From Planctomycetota bacterium (GTDB lineage: Bacteria; Planctomycetota; Phycisphaerae; UBA1845; Fen-1342): a stretch of 42,299 bases of DNA. Position numbers and translations under genes: made by a program. Shown piece by piece: positions 24,747-33,160 of this stretch (position 1 is its first letter; each line of letters opens with the position of its first letter). Under the pieces are notes generated by a model. The model was not told the DNA's origin, ran no database searches, and saw nothing but the letters and a program-made list of their open reading frames with translations. The DNA lies in assembly GCA_018814045.1 (NCBI GenBank), contig JAHJAR010000067.1, positions 1 through 42,299 on the forward strand, in the 5' to 3' direction.

Positions 24747-26062
24747 TGGCCGCCGCGCGCTTGCACATACCGCTTGCGCCACGAGGGGGTGACGGTTCAC
24801 GCTGGACGCTGTGCGCCGTCGGTGACGTGTGTGTGCCGGTTGAAGACGTTCAGGCAGTACCGCAGCAACCATTGGCGGAGCGGTTTGCGGAGGACCTGAC
24901 GACGCTGATTCGTGGGGCGGAGCTGAGCATAGTCAATCTCGAGGCGCCGACGTGTCACGCCGGGATACCTATCCCGAAATCCGGGCCACCTTTGCGGATG
25001 CACACCGCGGTGCCGGCCGAACTCCGGTCAATCGGCTTTGATGTCGCGACCCTGGCCAACAACCATGTGATGGACTTCGGCCCGGAGGGATTGGATGAGA
25101 CGCTGACCGCCTGCCAACAGGCCGGCTTGTCAACCTGTGGCGCGGGGGCGAATGGCGCCGCGGCGGCCCAACCCGTGCGCGCGCAGCCGGCGGACGGCGT
25201 CCGAGTGAGCGTGCTGGCCTTTTGCGAACGCGAGTTCGGCATCGCCGCCAATGGTAGCGCCGGAACAGCCTGGCTTTCCGACCCGACCACACTGAACGCC
25301 GTCGCCGAGGCCTGTTCGGCCGCGGATGTCGTCGTCGTTGTGGCGCACGGAGGCGTGGAGGCGGTTCCGCTGCCACCGCCGCAGCGCTGCGAGCAGATGC
25401 GGCGTCTGGTGGATGCCGGGGCCACGCTCGTCATCGGGCATCACCCCCACGTACCGCACGGTTGGGAGCAACATGGCGGCGGTTTTGTCCTTTACAGCCT
25501 GGGAAACTGCCTCTTCGACTATGCTGGGGGGGAACGGCTGCCCAAGACCGATTGGGGACTGGCGGTGACGGCCACGTTTGAGGGGGCCACGCTGGCAGGC
25601 GTGGAGATCGCGCTAACCGAGCAACGGGACGGCATCGTCGGCATCATGCAGCAAACAGGTGAGCACTGGGACTACCTGAAGAGACTGTGCGCCGTGACCG
25701 CGGACAGGGATCGGCATACGGCCTGCTGGCAGGAACTCGCGCTGCAACTGTTGGCGACGCGCTATCGACCCTACCTGGTGGATGCGGTCGCCGGCCCGCG
25801 GCCACCGGTCGGTGTCAGGCCGGAGGCAAAGCGATTGTTGCACAGCCTGGGACGGCGAATCGGTCTGCTGCCGCCTCTGGCCGCTGACGAGCGCCCGGGC
25901 AACCTGCGGGATCCGTTGTTGCTGCTCAACCTGCTGCGCAACGAGTCGCACCGCTGGGCGATCACCGCCGCGCTTGAAGTGCTGAGCGGCGCCGCCGCCG
26001 ATTGGCGGACGCCGGAGACAGAAGCCGAAGTGCGCGAACTGCTGAGGTGGACGTTGGACTAA
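24746..26062 (+). CDS. CapA-family metallophosphatase-like protein
   Basis: The 438-residue protein matches the PGA_cap/CapA family: CAVGDVCVP (23-31), NLEAPTCHAG (near 68), LANNHVMDFGPEGLDETL (near 110), VVVVAHGGVE, GHHPHVPHGWE and LYSLGNCLFD. The Asp, Asn and His residues of the metallophosphatase-like site are present. CapA proteins take part in poly-gamma-glutamate or capsule assembly, but their reaction is unclear. Many are extracellular; this one has no signal peptide, so it is probably cytoplasmic, which is unusual. The ATG at 24746 shares its A with the TGA of the previous gene (TGATG). A GTG at 24740 is the alternative. The last 120 residues lie outside the core and are unrecognised. 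A nested palindrome begins at the stop codon. Confidence 0.82.
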   Translation: MAAARLHIPLAPRGGDGSRWTLCAVGDVCVPVEDVQAVPQQPLAERFAEDLTTLIRGAELSIVNLEAPTCHAGIPIPKSGPPLRMHTAVPAELRSIGFDVATLANNHVMDFGPEGLDETLTACQQAGLSTCGAGANGAAAAQPVRAQPADGVRVSVLAFCEREFGIAANGSAGTAWLSDPTTLNAVAEACSAADVVVVVAHGGVEAVPLPPPQRCEQMRRLVDAGATLVIGHHPHVPHGWEQHGGGFVLYSLGNCLFDYAGGERLPKTDWGLAVTATFEGATLAGVEIALTEQRDGIVGIMQQTGEHWDYLKRLCAVTADRDRHTACWQELALQLLATRYRPYLVDAVAGPRPPVGVRPEAKRLLHSLGRRIGLLPPLAADERPGNLRDPLLLLNLLRNESHRWAITAALEVLSGAAADWRTPETEAEVRELLRWTLD

Positions 26063-26158
26063 ATCGGCGTGCGCGATCTTGCGCCAGTCCACTGGCCCTG
26101 TGGCCGCGCGGGCTGAAGCCCGCGGCTCTTTGTTGTCCCCGAATCGCGCACGCTGATT
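26062..26158. repeat. Nested palindrome after the CapA-like gene
   Basis: The outer arms, 26062-26077 (AATCGGCGTGCGCGAT) and 26143-26158, are complementary over 16 bases with one mismatch. Between them is a perfect 7-bp hairpin CGCGGGC-TGAA-GCCCGCG (26107-26124), of a type common in planctomycete intergenic DNA. The element starts at the last base of the upstream stop codon and could slow or end transcription, although no long T run follows. Confidence 0.8.
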
Positions 26159-26214
26159 CAGAACGAGAAGTGTAGCGGCCGGGCCCCGTTTCGGCCGTAG
26201 AAGGCCCAGGTGCG

Positions 26215-27330
26215 ATGCGCATTGCGATAGTGAACACAGACTACGTGGGCTTTGCCAAATGGCTGTATGAGCAGAATCCGGGACTGGGCGCGCAGTCATA
26301 CGACGAGCAACTGCGCGTGCGTATGCACAGCCTCTTTGGTATCGCGGACTTCTGGTCCACCGCGCTGCGCGCGTCCGGGCACGAGGCGCGGGATTTTCTC
26401 CTCAACGTCGCGCCGTTGCAGAAGCGCTGGGCGCGTGAGCACGGCGTGCGCTATGCCAAAGGTCCGTGGCGTATGCGTTTTCGTCGGGGCGTGGTCCCGT
26501 GGCTGTATCGGGCGGCGGATGAGCGCTGGATGTACGATATTCTCGAAGCGCAGCTACGCGAATACCGCCCGGACGTGCTGTACTGCCTGGCGATCGAGGC
26601 GATCGGGAGCGAGTTTCTCGACCGTGTTCGGGACACGTACCGGATCGCGGTGGGGCAGCACGCCGCCCCGCTCGTCGCGCACGATCTGTCCTCGTACGAC
26701 CTGATGCTCTCGTCGCTGCCGAATCTCGTGGAGCACTTTCGGGAGCAGGGATTGCGCAGCGAGTATTTCCGGCTGGCGTTCGCGCGGCCGGTGCTTGTGC
26801 GGCTGCAACGCGGTCCGAAACGGTACGACCTGGTGTTTGTCGGCGGGCTGGCCGGGCCACACGAACGTGGGGCCCAGATCCTGGAACGCCTTTGTAAGAC
26901 GGTGAACGTGGCGGTGTTCGGCTATGGCGGAAACCTGTTGCCGGAAACGTCCGCGGTACGGGCGGCGTGCCACCCGCCCTTGTGGGGGCTGGAGATGTAC
27001 CAAACCCTGCGCGACGCCCGGCTCGTGTTCAACCGCCACATCGACGTGGCCGGCGACTACGCCAACAACATGCGGCTGTACGAAGCGACGGGCGTCGGCA
27101 CGGCACTGCTGACCGATGCGAAACGCAATCTCACGGAGCTTTTCGAGCCGGAGCGGGAAGTGCTTACCTACCGTACCGCCGACGAATGCGTCGAGCGGGC
27201 GCAGCACTACCTCACGCATGACGACGAGCGCGAGGCATTGGCCCAAGCCGGGCAGCAGCGTGTGTTGCGCGAACACACGTGGGAACGGCGCATGCCCGAG
27301 CTAATCGGCATACTGGAACGCTATCTCTGA
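26215..27330 (+). CDS. CgeB/YkvP-like glycosyltransferase
   Basis: The 371-residue product starts MRIAIVNTDYVGFAKWLYEQ and has the two-domain outline of the CgeB-type glycosyltransferases: RPDVLYCLAIEAIG near residue 120, LVFVGGLAGPHERGAQIL near 207, VFGYGGNLLPETSA, and the C-terminal RLVFNRHIDVAGDYANNMRLYEATGVGTALLTD (quoted in parts: NNMRLYEATGVG is the donor-loop core). Members are found in spore-coat and surface glycan loci. AGG sits 4 bases before the ATG. The gene follows a 152-base gap holding a nested palindrome, so it may have its own promoter. The next gene starts 39 bases downstream. Donor and acceptor are unknown. Confidence 0.82.
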   Translation: MRIAIVNTDYVGFAKWLYEQNPGLGAQSYDEQLRVRMHSLFGIADFWSTALRASGHEARDFLLNVAPLQKRWAREHGVRYAKGPWRMRFRRGVVPWLYRAADERWMYDILEAQLREYRPDVLYCLAIEAIGSEFLDRVRDTYRIAVGQHAAPLVAHDLSSYDLMLSSLPNLVEHFREQGLRSEYFRLAFARPVLVRLQRGPKRYDLVFVGGLAGPHERGAQILERLCKTVNVAVFGYGGNLLPETSAVRAACHPPLWGLEMYQTLRDARLVFNRHIDVAGDYANNMRLYEATGVGTALLTDAKRNLTELFEPEREVLTYRTADECVERAQHYLTHDDEREALAQAGQQRVLREHTWERRMPELIGILERYL

Positions 27331-27369
27331 GCGGCGCGCCACACGCGTCGAAACGGGCAACAACGCGAT

Positions 27370-28536
27370 ATGTCTAACCCGTGGCAACGTGACCTGGCTG
27401 ATCGCGCGGCGATGCAGTTCGCGCTCGAGCGTCTGCACGCTTGTCCGCCCACGGCTCGCGCGGGTTGGTTGCCGTGGGTGCCTGAGCTGCGCTGGGATGC
27501 CCGGATCCAGGCAGCCTGGCGCCCGGGTGACCGGGCCGCCCAGAGCCTGCTCTACCCCACGGAATCTTCGGTGCGACAGCGGCTGGCACGCCACCTGTCC
27601 CACCTGCGCGGCGGTCACCGCCTGAGCATTCCTGCGGCGCACGACGTCGCGGACGGTGGACTGGTCGTGTTTCAGCGCGACTGCACCGTAGTCGCGGTGG
27701 CGCCGGGCCGCGGCGTGGTCGCCAAGGTCGTGCGTCGAGATGCGCGCGGTCTGCCAATCGTCGCGCGCGAGACGCGCGCTGCAAAACTGCTGCCGGAGTA
27801 CGTACCAGCGATTCTGGAGCACGACGCGCCGGAACACGCGGCGGCGTTTCCCTTTGTGCTGGCGGAGTACGCGCCGAACGAGAACCCCGTTACGCGGGAG
27901 GAGTGGCCGGCCGTGCTGCCAGGCGTGCTCGAGATACTGCTCACGGGTTACGAACGGGCCGGATTTGTCGAGGAGAGCCTGCGGCCAGCCGTCGAGCGAA
28001 CAATGGCCCAGGGGCAGACGCCCGGCGGTTCGGCGTTTGACCTGCGTTGTCGGCGCACCATTGACCAGATTGGGCGGGCATGCGGCGCGGCCGGCGATCC
28101 GCCGCTGCTCAGCACCACGGTCCACGGCGACCTGACCTGGAACAATGTGCACCGGACCGGCAACGGCCTGAAGCTGATCGACTGGGCGAACGGGGGGCGC
28201 CGCAACGTGTTTTTCGACCTGTTCATGCAGGAGTTTTACCGCGGCGAGGCGGAGTTCTGGTCGGAGTTGCCGCGGGCGCGTTCGCTGGAGTGGTTCGAGC
28301 GCTACTTCTTCGGGGCGTTCCTTCGTTTTCGGGCAGGCCTCGAAAGGCTGTGCGGCCGTGTGCTGTCGGTCGACGAGATCCGGGCGCAACTCGTCTTCTG
28401 CCTGCTGGAAATGGCGGTCGAGAACTACCGGCGCTACAGCGCCGTTGACGAAGTCGAAGGAGAGGAGTTCTTTCGGCACATCGACATGTGTGCCGCAGCG
28501 CTTCAGTCGGAGCGGACTGTCGTGACAGTCGGGTGA
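27370..28536 (+). CDS. APH-like small-molecule kinase
   Basis: The 388-residue protein has the aminoglycoside-phosphotransferase fold: VVAKVVRRDARGLPIVARET (ATP-binding Lys region, near 118), FVLAEYAPNENPVT (hinge, near 164), VHGDLTWNNVH with the catalytic His-Gly-Asp and Asn (near 255), and LKLIDWANGGRRNVFFD, the metal-binding Asp-Trp. In a surface-glycan locus the substrate could be a sugar, polyol, choline-like group or lipid; nothing in the sequence decides. The first 100 residues are outside the usual fold (WLPWVPELRWDARIQAAWRP and on) and are Trp/Arg-rich. The gene ends 24 bases from the convergent methyltransferase gene. Confidence 0.8.
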   Translation: MSNPWQRDLADRAAMQFALERLHACPPTARAGWLPWVPELRWDARIQAAWRPGDRAAQSLLYPTESSVRQRLARHLSHLRGGHRLSIPAAHDVADGGLVVFQRDCTVVAVAPGRGVVAKVVRRDARGLPIVARETRAAKLLPEYVPAILEHDAPEHAAAFPFVLAEYAPNENPVTREEWPAVLPGVLEILLTGYERAGFVEESLRPAVERTMAQGQTPGGSAFDLRCRRTIDQIGRACGAAGDPPLLSTTVHGDLTWNNVHRTGNGLKLIDWANGGRRNVFFDLFMQEFYRGEAEFWSELPRARSLEWFERYFFGAFLRFRAGLERLCGRVLSVDEIRAQLVFCLLEMAVENYRRYSAVDEVEGEEFFRHIDMCAAALQSERTVVTVG

Positions 28537-28560
28537 TGGCCCCCTCTGCCTGCCGCACGG

Positions 28561-29307
28561 CTACGCCGACCGCGCGACCAGGAACAGCCCGCGTTTCACT
28601 TCGCGCGACTCGTAGTGCTCGTAATCGCCGACGACGTGCTCGGAAATCAGTTCCACGCGCGAACCGGTACAGGTGTCGTGAAGATAGTCGGCCAGCCACG
28701 TGCGCGCGTTCTCGGCCATGAAGGGCAGGCCGAATTCGTCGATCACCTCGCCTTCGCCGGACTCGAAGAACAGGCTGTCACGCGTATGGTGCCACAACGT
28801 GGCCAGCAGGTCGGTGGCGCGGCCCAGCTCGAACCGTTGCACCCAATGGTGCCAGACCGACAGCAGCAACGTGCAATCTACGGTGCCCAGCGTGCCCACG
28901 TTCTGCGGCGTGATGTCCATCTCGAGGAAATTGCAGGTGGGACGCAGGTGGCTGGGCGTGGCGTAACGTGCAATGCGAACGTGGCGGGGATTCAGATCGA
29001 CCCCGATCACGTTGTAGCCCAACTCGGCGAGCCTGATCGCGAAGTACCCGTAGCAACTGCCGATGTCCAGCGCCGCTTTCCCAGCGCCGGGCGGTACGCG
29101 GGCAGCGATGTCCTCCCAGCGCGAGACCGACCCCCGGCCGCGTACGCCGGCGGAATGGACGCCTACCCACGGCAAGGGCTGGTAGTCGAGGGTGGGACGG
29201 TCGACGATATACTTGGTCGTGTCCAGGCGGAACAGCAGATGCTCCAACCCGCGGCGCACCTTGCTGCGGATCCGGTTCATCGATGGTATGCCGAGCAGGG
29301 TTGGCAA
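28561..29307 (-). CDS. Class I SAM-dependent methyltransferase
   Basis: The 248-residue protein has the SAM-binding loop ALDIGSCYGYFAIRLAELGY (about 77-96), followed by VIGVDLNPRHVRIA, the motif-II region DCTLLLSVWHHWVQ and FFESGEGEVIDEF. The resemblance is to methyltransferases of surface-polysaccharide clusters; the acceptor is unknown. I use the TTG at 29307, because GAGGA lies 7 bases before it; the ATG at 29280 has no ribosome site. It sits alone on the minus strand between two plus-strand groups, with a cloverleaf palindrome in the gap upstream. Confidence 0.8.
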   Translation of the reverse strand: MPTLLGIPSMNRIRSKVRRGLEHLLFRLDTTKYIVDRPTLDYQPLPWVGVHSAGVRGRGSVSRWEDIAARVPPGAGKAALDIGSCYGYFAIRLAELGYNVIGVDLNPRHVRIARYATPSHLRPTCNFLEMDITPQNVGTLGTVDCTLLLSVWHHWVQRFELGRATDLLATLWHHTRDSLFFESGEGEVIDEFGLPFMAENARTWLADYLHDTCTGSRVELISEHVVGDYEHYESREVKRGLFLVARSA

Positions 29308-29356
29308 GAGAGCTTCCTCGCGTATTCGCCTGGGCCGGTCAGGGCGATCCAGCCTG

Positions 29357-29471
29357 GTGCTCTGTCAGACGTCATTTGATGGGTGGCTCGGGCGTCCCGC
29401 CCGAGATTGTCACAGGCGAGACGCCTGTGCCACACTTGATGTGGCCCATCATTCCACGTGTGACAGAGCAC
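29357..29471. repeat. Nested palindrome with two perfect hairpins (cruciform/cloverleaf)
   Basis: The outer arms GTGCTCTGTCA (29357-29367) and its complement at 29461-29471 match over 11 bases. Next inward are TGATGGG (29377-29383) with CCCATCA (29445-29451) and GTGGC (29383-29387) with GCCAC (29429-29433). Inside are two hairpins with perfect 8-bp stems and 3-base loops: CTCGGGCG-TCC-CGCCCGAG (29387-29405) and CACAGGCG-AGA-CGCCTGTG (29411-29429). The layout matches the 20775-20896 element, but the sequence is unrelated. Confidence 0.85.
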
Positions 29472-29553
29472 TGGTTGCGGTCGTGGCCCGACCGGTCCTT
29501 GTTCGTGGTATCGGTGACGGCCAGCACAGTGCTTGAGGCCCCCGGGGGCGGCA

Positions 29554-30588
29554 CTACGTGTTAACGGCCGGCACTTTGACTTCGAGCACTTCACAATCGG
29601 TACAACTCGCCAGATGAATGTCGGCGTTGTCCGCCGGGAGCAGGAGCACATCGCCGGCACGGAAGGGACATTCGCACGCCGCCTGAACGAGCGTGCCTCG
29701 TCCCCTGACGGTGATCCAGACGGCCATCTCGCCGGGGGGCAGCGGGCGCGACGTGGGCGCCCGGAACTGGGTTTTGTCGATCAGGAAACGTTCGCACGTC
29801 GTCAGGCGTTCCACCAGCGTCGAGCCACGTTCGGCGGGCGCGCTCGTCGGCTGGAGAATCTGCTCCGGGGCCACGTCGTAGCGAATGTTGCGCAAGGCTT
29901 GCTCTATGTGCAACTCACGCGGGCGGCCGTCGGGCTCGACGCGGTCCCAATCGTAGAGGCGATAGGTTACATCCGACGGGGTTTGGATCTCCGCCACTAC
30001 CAGGCCGGCGCCGAGCGCATGGACCGTTCCGCTCGGCAGGTAGTAGCACTGGCCGGGCGTGACTGGCCATTCGCGCAACAGCGCGGCGCTGGCCGGGCTG
30101 TTGGCGGCGTCGGCGACGTCGCGCGGCCCCACGCCAGGCTTGAGACCGATAAACATCTTGGCCCCCGGCTCCGCGTGGAGCACGAACCACGCCTCGTGCT
30201 TTACTCCGGGGCGCAAACCACGCGGATCGTCAGTTGTCGGCTTCGGATGCACTTGTACGCTGGGAGGCTGGCGGGCGTCGAGCAGCTTGATCAGCAGAGG
30301 AAAGCCCGAGTCGGTGAGTTCCGCCCGGCCGAGCAGATCGCCCCCCCACAACTCCACTAGCTTTGACACCGGCTGACCGGCGAGGGGACCGGACGCGACA
30401 AGTGATTCGTTGTCGGGCAGCCCGGACAACTCCCACGACTCTCCGATCGGTTCATGGCCGGGCAAGGGCTTGTGGAACAGCGTTGCCAGCATCCGCCCAC
30501 CCCACGGCTTCGGCCTGAGCCTCGGCTCAAGCAGAACCGGCATGGGCGGGACGGAGACGGTTGCGGTGGTCGCCGCCTCAGCGGGCAT
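29554..30588 (-). CDS. manA: Mannose-6-phosphate isomerase, class I
   Basis: The 344-residue enzyme would interconvert mannose-6-phosphate and fructose-6-phosphate, feeding GDP-mannose-type precursors to the glycan genes around it. The cupin-type metal site is visible: Gln-Val-His-Pro (SVQVHPKP), Glu in KHEAWFVL, and His in LPSGTVHAL. The opening LEPRLRPKPWGGRMLATLF and SWELSGLPDNES are typical of the Firmicutes/planctomycete-type enzyme. The frame is open for 106 more codons upstream, but the ATG at 30588 gives the normal family length; no ribosome site is clear, and the ATG at 30543 is possible. It is transcribed away from the ABC-transporter operon. Confidence 0.9.
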   Translation of the reverse strand: MPAEAATTATVSVPPMPVLLEPRLRPKPWGGRMLATLFHKPLPGHEPIGESWELSGLPDNESLVASGPLAGQPVSKLVELWGGDLLGRAELTDSGFPLLIKLLDARQPPSVQVHPKPTTDDPRGLRPGVKHEAWFVLHAEPGAKMFIGLKPGVGPRDVADAANSPASAALLREWPVTPGQCYYLPSGTVHALGAGLVVAEIQTPSDVTYRLYDWDRVEPDGRPRELHIEQALRNIRYDVAPEQILQPTSAPAERGSTLVERLTTCERFLIDKTQFRAPTSRPLPPGEMAVWITVRGRGTLVQAACECPFRAGDVLLLPADNADIHLASCTDCEVLEVKVPAVNT

Positions 30589-30897
30589 CAATGCCGCAGC
30601 GTGATGCGCCGTAGTGTCTGTGTTGCGTGTTGGATGGTTGGGGGGGCACATTCCAAGCGACCACGAATACGCGTTTGCTATCGGACGTCGCCACGCCGTC
30701 GGCGAGCGTTCGTGCCGCGGCCGCGTTGGGGCGTCTGTCGCCCGGTTCGCGAGCGCGAGCGTGGTGTGGCAACTTCCTACGTATCGGACGCCGCCGAGCC
30801 TTGCCCTAGCGATATTTGCGCGGGACCGAATATCTGTCGGCTGGCTAAGACGCGCGCATGCCGACACCGATAGTTGCAGAGTGTAGGAGAATCGGAC
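30589..30897. other. Divergent promoter region between manA and the ABC-transporter operon
   Basis: These 309 bases separate the start of the isomerase gene from the GTG start of the transporter permease. I see an AGGAG ribosome site for the permease just before 30898, but no convincing promoter boxes, hairpin or small gene. ORFs crossing the region lack start signals and recognisable motifs. Promoters for both directions should lie here. Confidence 0.5.
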
Positions 30898-31872
30898 GTG
30901 AACCAAAGCCGGGCTTGCGTTGAAGGACCCGCGCCGTCGGTGCCCGTGCGCCGCGACGAACAGGCCTGCCCCGCGGTGTCTCCCGCGCGAGGCCTGGGTT
31001 TCGTTCCCGAAGGCAACACGGTGGCCGCTGCGCTGTCGCCGGGGCCTGATTCTGATATCGCCGTGACGACCATCGCACCACGGAGAGGCTGGCGTGCGAT
31101 CGACCTGACCGAACTGTGGCGTGCCCGGGAGATGTTCCTTTTCCTCGTCTGGCGCGACGTGAAGGTGCGCTACAAGCAGACGGTGATCGGGGCGGCCTGG
31201 GCGATTCTGCAGCCACTCACGAGCATGATCATTTTCTCGCTCATTTTCGGACGTGTGGCGGGGATTCCGTCCGACGGTGTGCCGTACCCGCTGTTCGTGT
31301 TTGCCGGCATCCTGCCCTGGACCTTCTTCTCGACCGCGGTGTCACAAGCCGGAGTGAGCCTGGTGAACCAGGCCCAACTGGTGACCAAAGTGTACTTCCC
31401 GCGACTGCTCGTGCCGGCCTCGAGCATTGGCGTGGGACTGGTGGATTTCGGGCTGGGGTTGGTTGTCTACGTTGGCATCATGTGCTGGTACGCGCACCTG
31501 CCTGCGCTGACGGTGCTGTTGCTGCCGCTGCTGTTGTTGCTGATGGTGGTCGCCGGACTGGGCGTGGGCTATCTGCTCGCCAGCGTGACGGTGATCTACC
31601 GTGATTTTCGCCTGGCGATTCCGTTCATGATCCAGGCCTGGATGTTCCTGAGCCCGGTGGTTTACCCGGTTTCGTTTCTGCCCGAATCATACCGCTGGGC
31701 GCTGGCGCTGAACCCGATGACCGGCATCATCGAGGCGTTTCGCAGCGTGTTGTTGAATCGCCCGCTGGATTTGGGATTGCTGGGCGTGGCGGCCCTGGTG
31801 TCGCTCACGGTCTTCGTTGTGGGGGTCTACCGGTTCCGTCTCGCCGAGCGGCGGTTCGCGGACATCGTGTGA
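30898..31872 (+). CDS. wzm: Polysaccharide ABC transporter permease (Wzm-like)
   Basis: The 324-residue inner-membrane protein belongs to the ABC-2 permease family that moves lipid-linked polysaccharide across the membrane. After about 75 N-terminal, mostly polar residues comes the conserved FLFLVWRDVKVRYKQTVIG region and WAILQPLTSMIIFSLIFG, then about five further hydrophobic segments, with ENYP-like FLPESYRWALALNPMTGIIEAFRSVL near the C-terminus. It should pair with the ATPase encoded 4 bases downstream. I chose the GTG at 30898, with AGGAG about 7 bases before it; a TTG at 30874 is also in frame. The long polar N-terminus is atypical for the family. Confidence 0.9.
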   Translation: MNQSRACVEGPAPSVPVRRDEQACPAVSPARGLGFVPEGNTVAAALSPGPDSDIAVTTIAPRRGWRAIDLTELWRAREMFLFLVWRDVKVRYKQTVIGAAWAILQPLTSMIIFSLIFGRVAGIPSDGVPYPLFVFAGILPWTFFSTAVSQAGVSLVNQAQLVTKVYFPRLLVPASSIGVGLVDFGLGLVVYVGIMCWYAHLPALTVLLLPLLLLLMVVAGLGVGYLLASVTVIYRDFRLAIPFMIQAWMFLSPVVYPVSFLPESYRWALALNPMTGIIEAFRSVLLNRPLDLGLLGVAALVSLTVFVVGVYRFRLAERRFADIV

Positions 31873-31876
31873 GTGT

Positions 31877-33160
31877 ATGAGTACGCCGGCCATCGTCGCT
31901 GAGGACCTCGGAAAGCAATACAAGCTTGGTCTGCGCGCACAGGCGGCGACGACGTTTCGCGAGGCGCTCGCGCTTATGGCCACCGCCCCGCTGCGCCGCT
32001 GGCGAGCGCTGGGCGAGGCTTCCCAAGGCGATGAAATCCTCTGGGCCTTGCGGAACGTCTCGTTCGAGGTGCAGCCGGGCGAGGTGATCGGCATCATCGG
32101 GCGCAATGGGGCCGGCAAGAGCACGCTGTTGAAAGTGCTCGCACGGATCACCGATCCGAGCGAAGGCCGTGCCCGCATCCGCGGTCGGGTCCGCAGCCTG
32201 CTCGAAGTCGGCACGGGCATGCATCCCGAGCTGACCGGCCGCGACAACATCTATCTCAACGGCGCCCTGTTGGGGATGAAAAAGGCCGAGATCGAGCGCA
32301 AGTTCGACGAGATCGTCGCCTTCGCCGAGATCGAGCGCTTCCTCGACACCCCGGTCAAACGCTACTCCAGCGGCATGAGCGTGCGGCTGGGCTTCGCCGT
32401 CGCCGCGCACCTGGAACCAGAGATTCTCCTGGTTGACGAGGTGCTGGCGGTGGGCGACCTCGGCTTTCAGAAGAAGTGCGTGGGCAAGATGGAGCACGTC
32501 GCCGGTGGCGGACGGACAGTGTTGTTCGTAAGCCACAACATGGCGGCGGTGCGGCAGCTCTGCTCGCGGGCCATCCTCCTGGAACAGGGCACAGTGGCCC
32601 TGAACGACACTGCACACAACTGCATCGAGCAGTACCGCCGCTACTTCCGCGACGTGCAGCAGACCCCGCTGGCGGACCGCACGGACCGCAGCGGCAGCGG
32701 CCGCATGAAGTTCGTCGACGTGGGTGTGCGCGACGCTGAGACCGGCCACGAAGGCGTGGTTGCCAGCGGTAACACCGCGCTCGTCAGCTTCCGTGTGCGC
32801 CTGGCGGCGGGTGTGTGCTGGCGCCCGGATACGGTATTGCGCATGTCGCTGCTGGACGAGCAGGCCTACTGCCTCAGCCACTGCTCCAACCTGATCTCGG
32901 GCGAGCAGATTGACGCAACCGGCGACGAGGTCGCGGTGTCGTGCCGCATTCGGCGGCTGCCGCTGAACCGCGGCTTCTACACCTTCTCCGCCTCAGTGGG
33001 GACGGCGCATGAAATCTACGACTACCTCGCCGACCTCGGCAGCTTCGAGGTAACGCCCGGCATGTTCTACCAGACCGGGCGTCTGCCGGCGGCCGATCAC
33101 TCTTCGGTATTGATGGACTACACCTGGACCGAACAAGCCGCGGAGAGCCTGAGCGCGTGA
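31877..33160 (+). CDS. wzt: Polysaccharide ABC transporter ATPase with Wzt C-terminal domain
   Basis: The 427-residue protein has a full ABC ATPase domain: Walker A GRNGAGKST (75-83), signature YSSGM (163-167), Walker B ILLVDE (183-188) and the switch His in LFVSHNMAAV. The C-terminal part (about 255-420) is an extra beta-rich domain with VVASGNTALVSFRVRL, matching the Wzt carbohydrate-binding domain that in O-antigen systems recognises a modified chain end before export. This favours a polymer whose non-reducing end is capped. The ATG at 31877 lies 4 bases after the permease stop, and the frame overlaps the next gene by GTGA. A longer frame from 31817 lies inside the permease gene and was not used. 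Confidence 0.92.
   Translation: MSTPAIVAEDLGKQYKLGLRAQAATTFREALALMATAPLRRWRALGEASQGDEILWALRNVSFEVQPGEVIGIIGRNGAGKSTLLKVLARITDPSEGRARIRGRVRSLLEVGTGMHPELTGRDNIYLNGALLGMKKAEIERKFDEIVAFAEIERFLDTPVKRYSSGMSVRLGFAVAAHLEPEILLVDEVLAVGDLGFQKKCVGKMEHVAGGGRTVLFVSHNMAAVRQLCSRAILLEQGTVALNDTAHNCIEQYRRYFRDVQQTPLADRTDRSGSGRMKFVDVGVRDAETGHEGVVASGNTALVSFRVRLAAGVCWRPDTVLRMSLLDEQAYCLSHCSNLISGEQIDATGDEVAVSCRIRRLPLNRGFYTFSASVGTAHEIYDYLADLGSFEVTPGMFYQTGRLPAADHSSVLMDYTWTEQAAESLSA

Noticed and set aside
27301..28479. A 392-codon frame on the minus strand opposite the APH-like kinase gene
   Set aside because: The plus-strand gene has catalytic motifs; this frame looks like a shadow of its codon bias.
31805..32881. A 358-codon frame on the minus strand opposite the Wzt gene
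   Set aside because: The other strand has full ABC ATPase motifs; this frame is Ala/His/Arg-rich without motifs.
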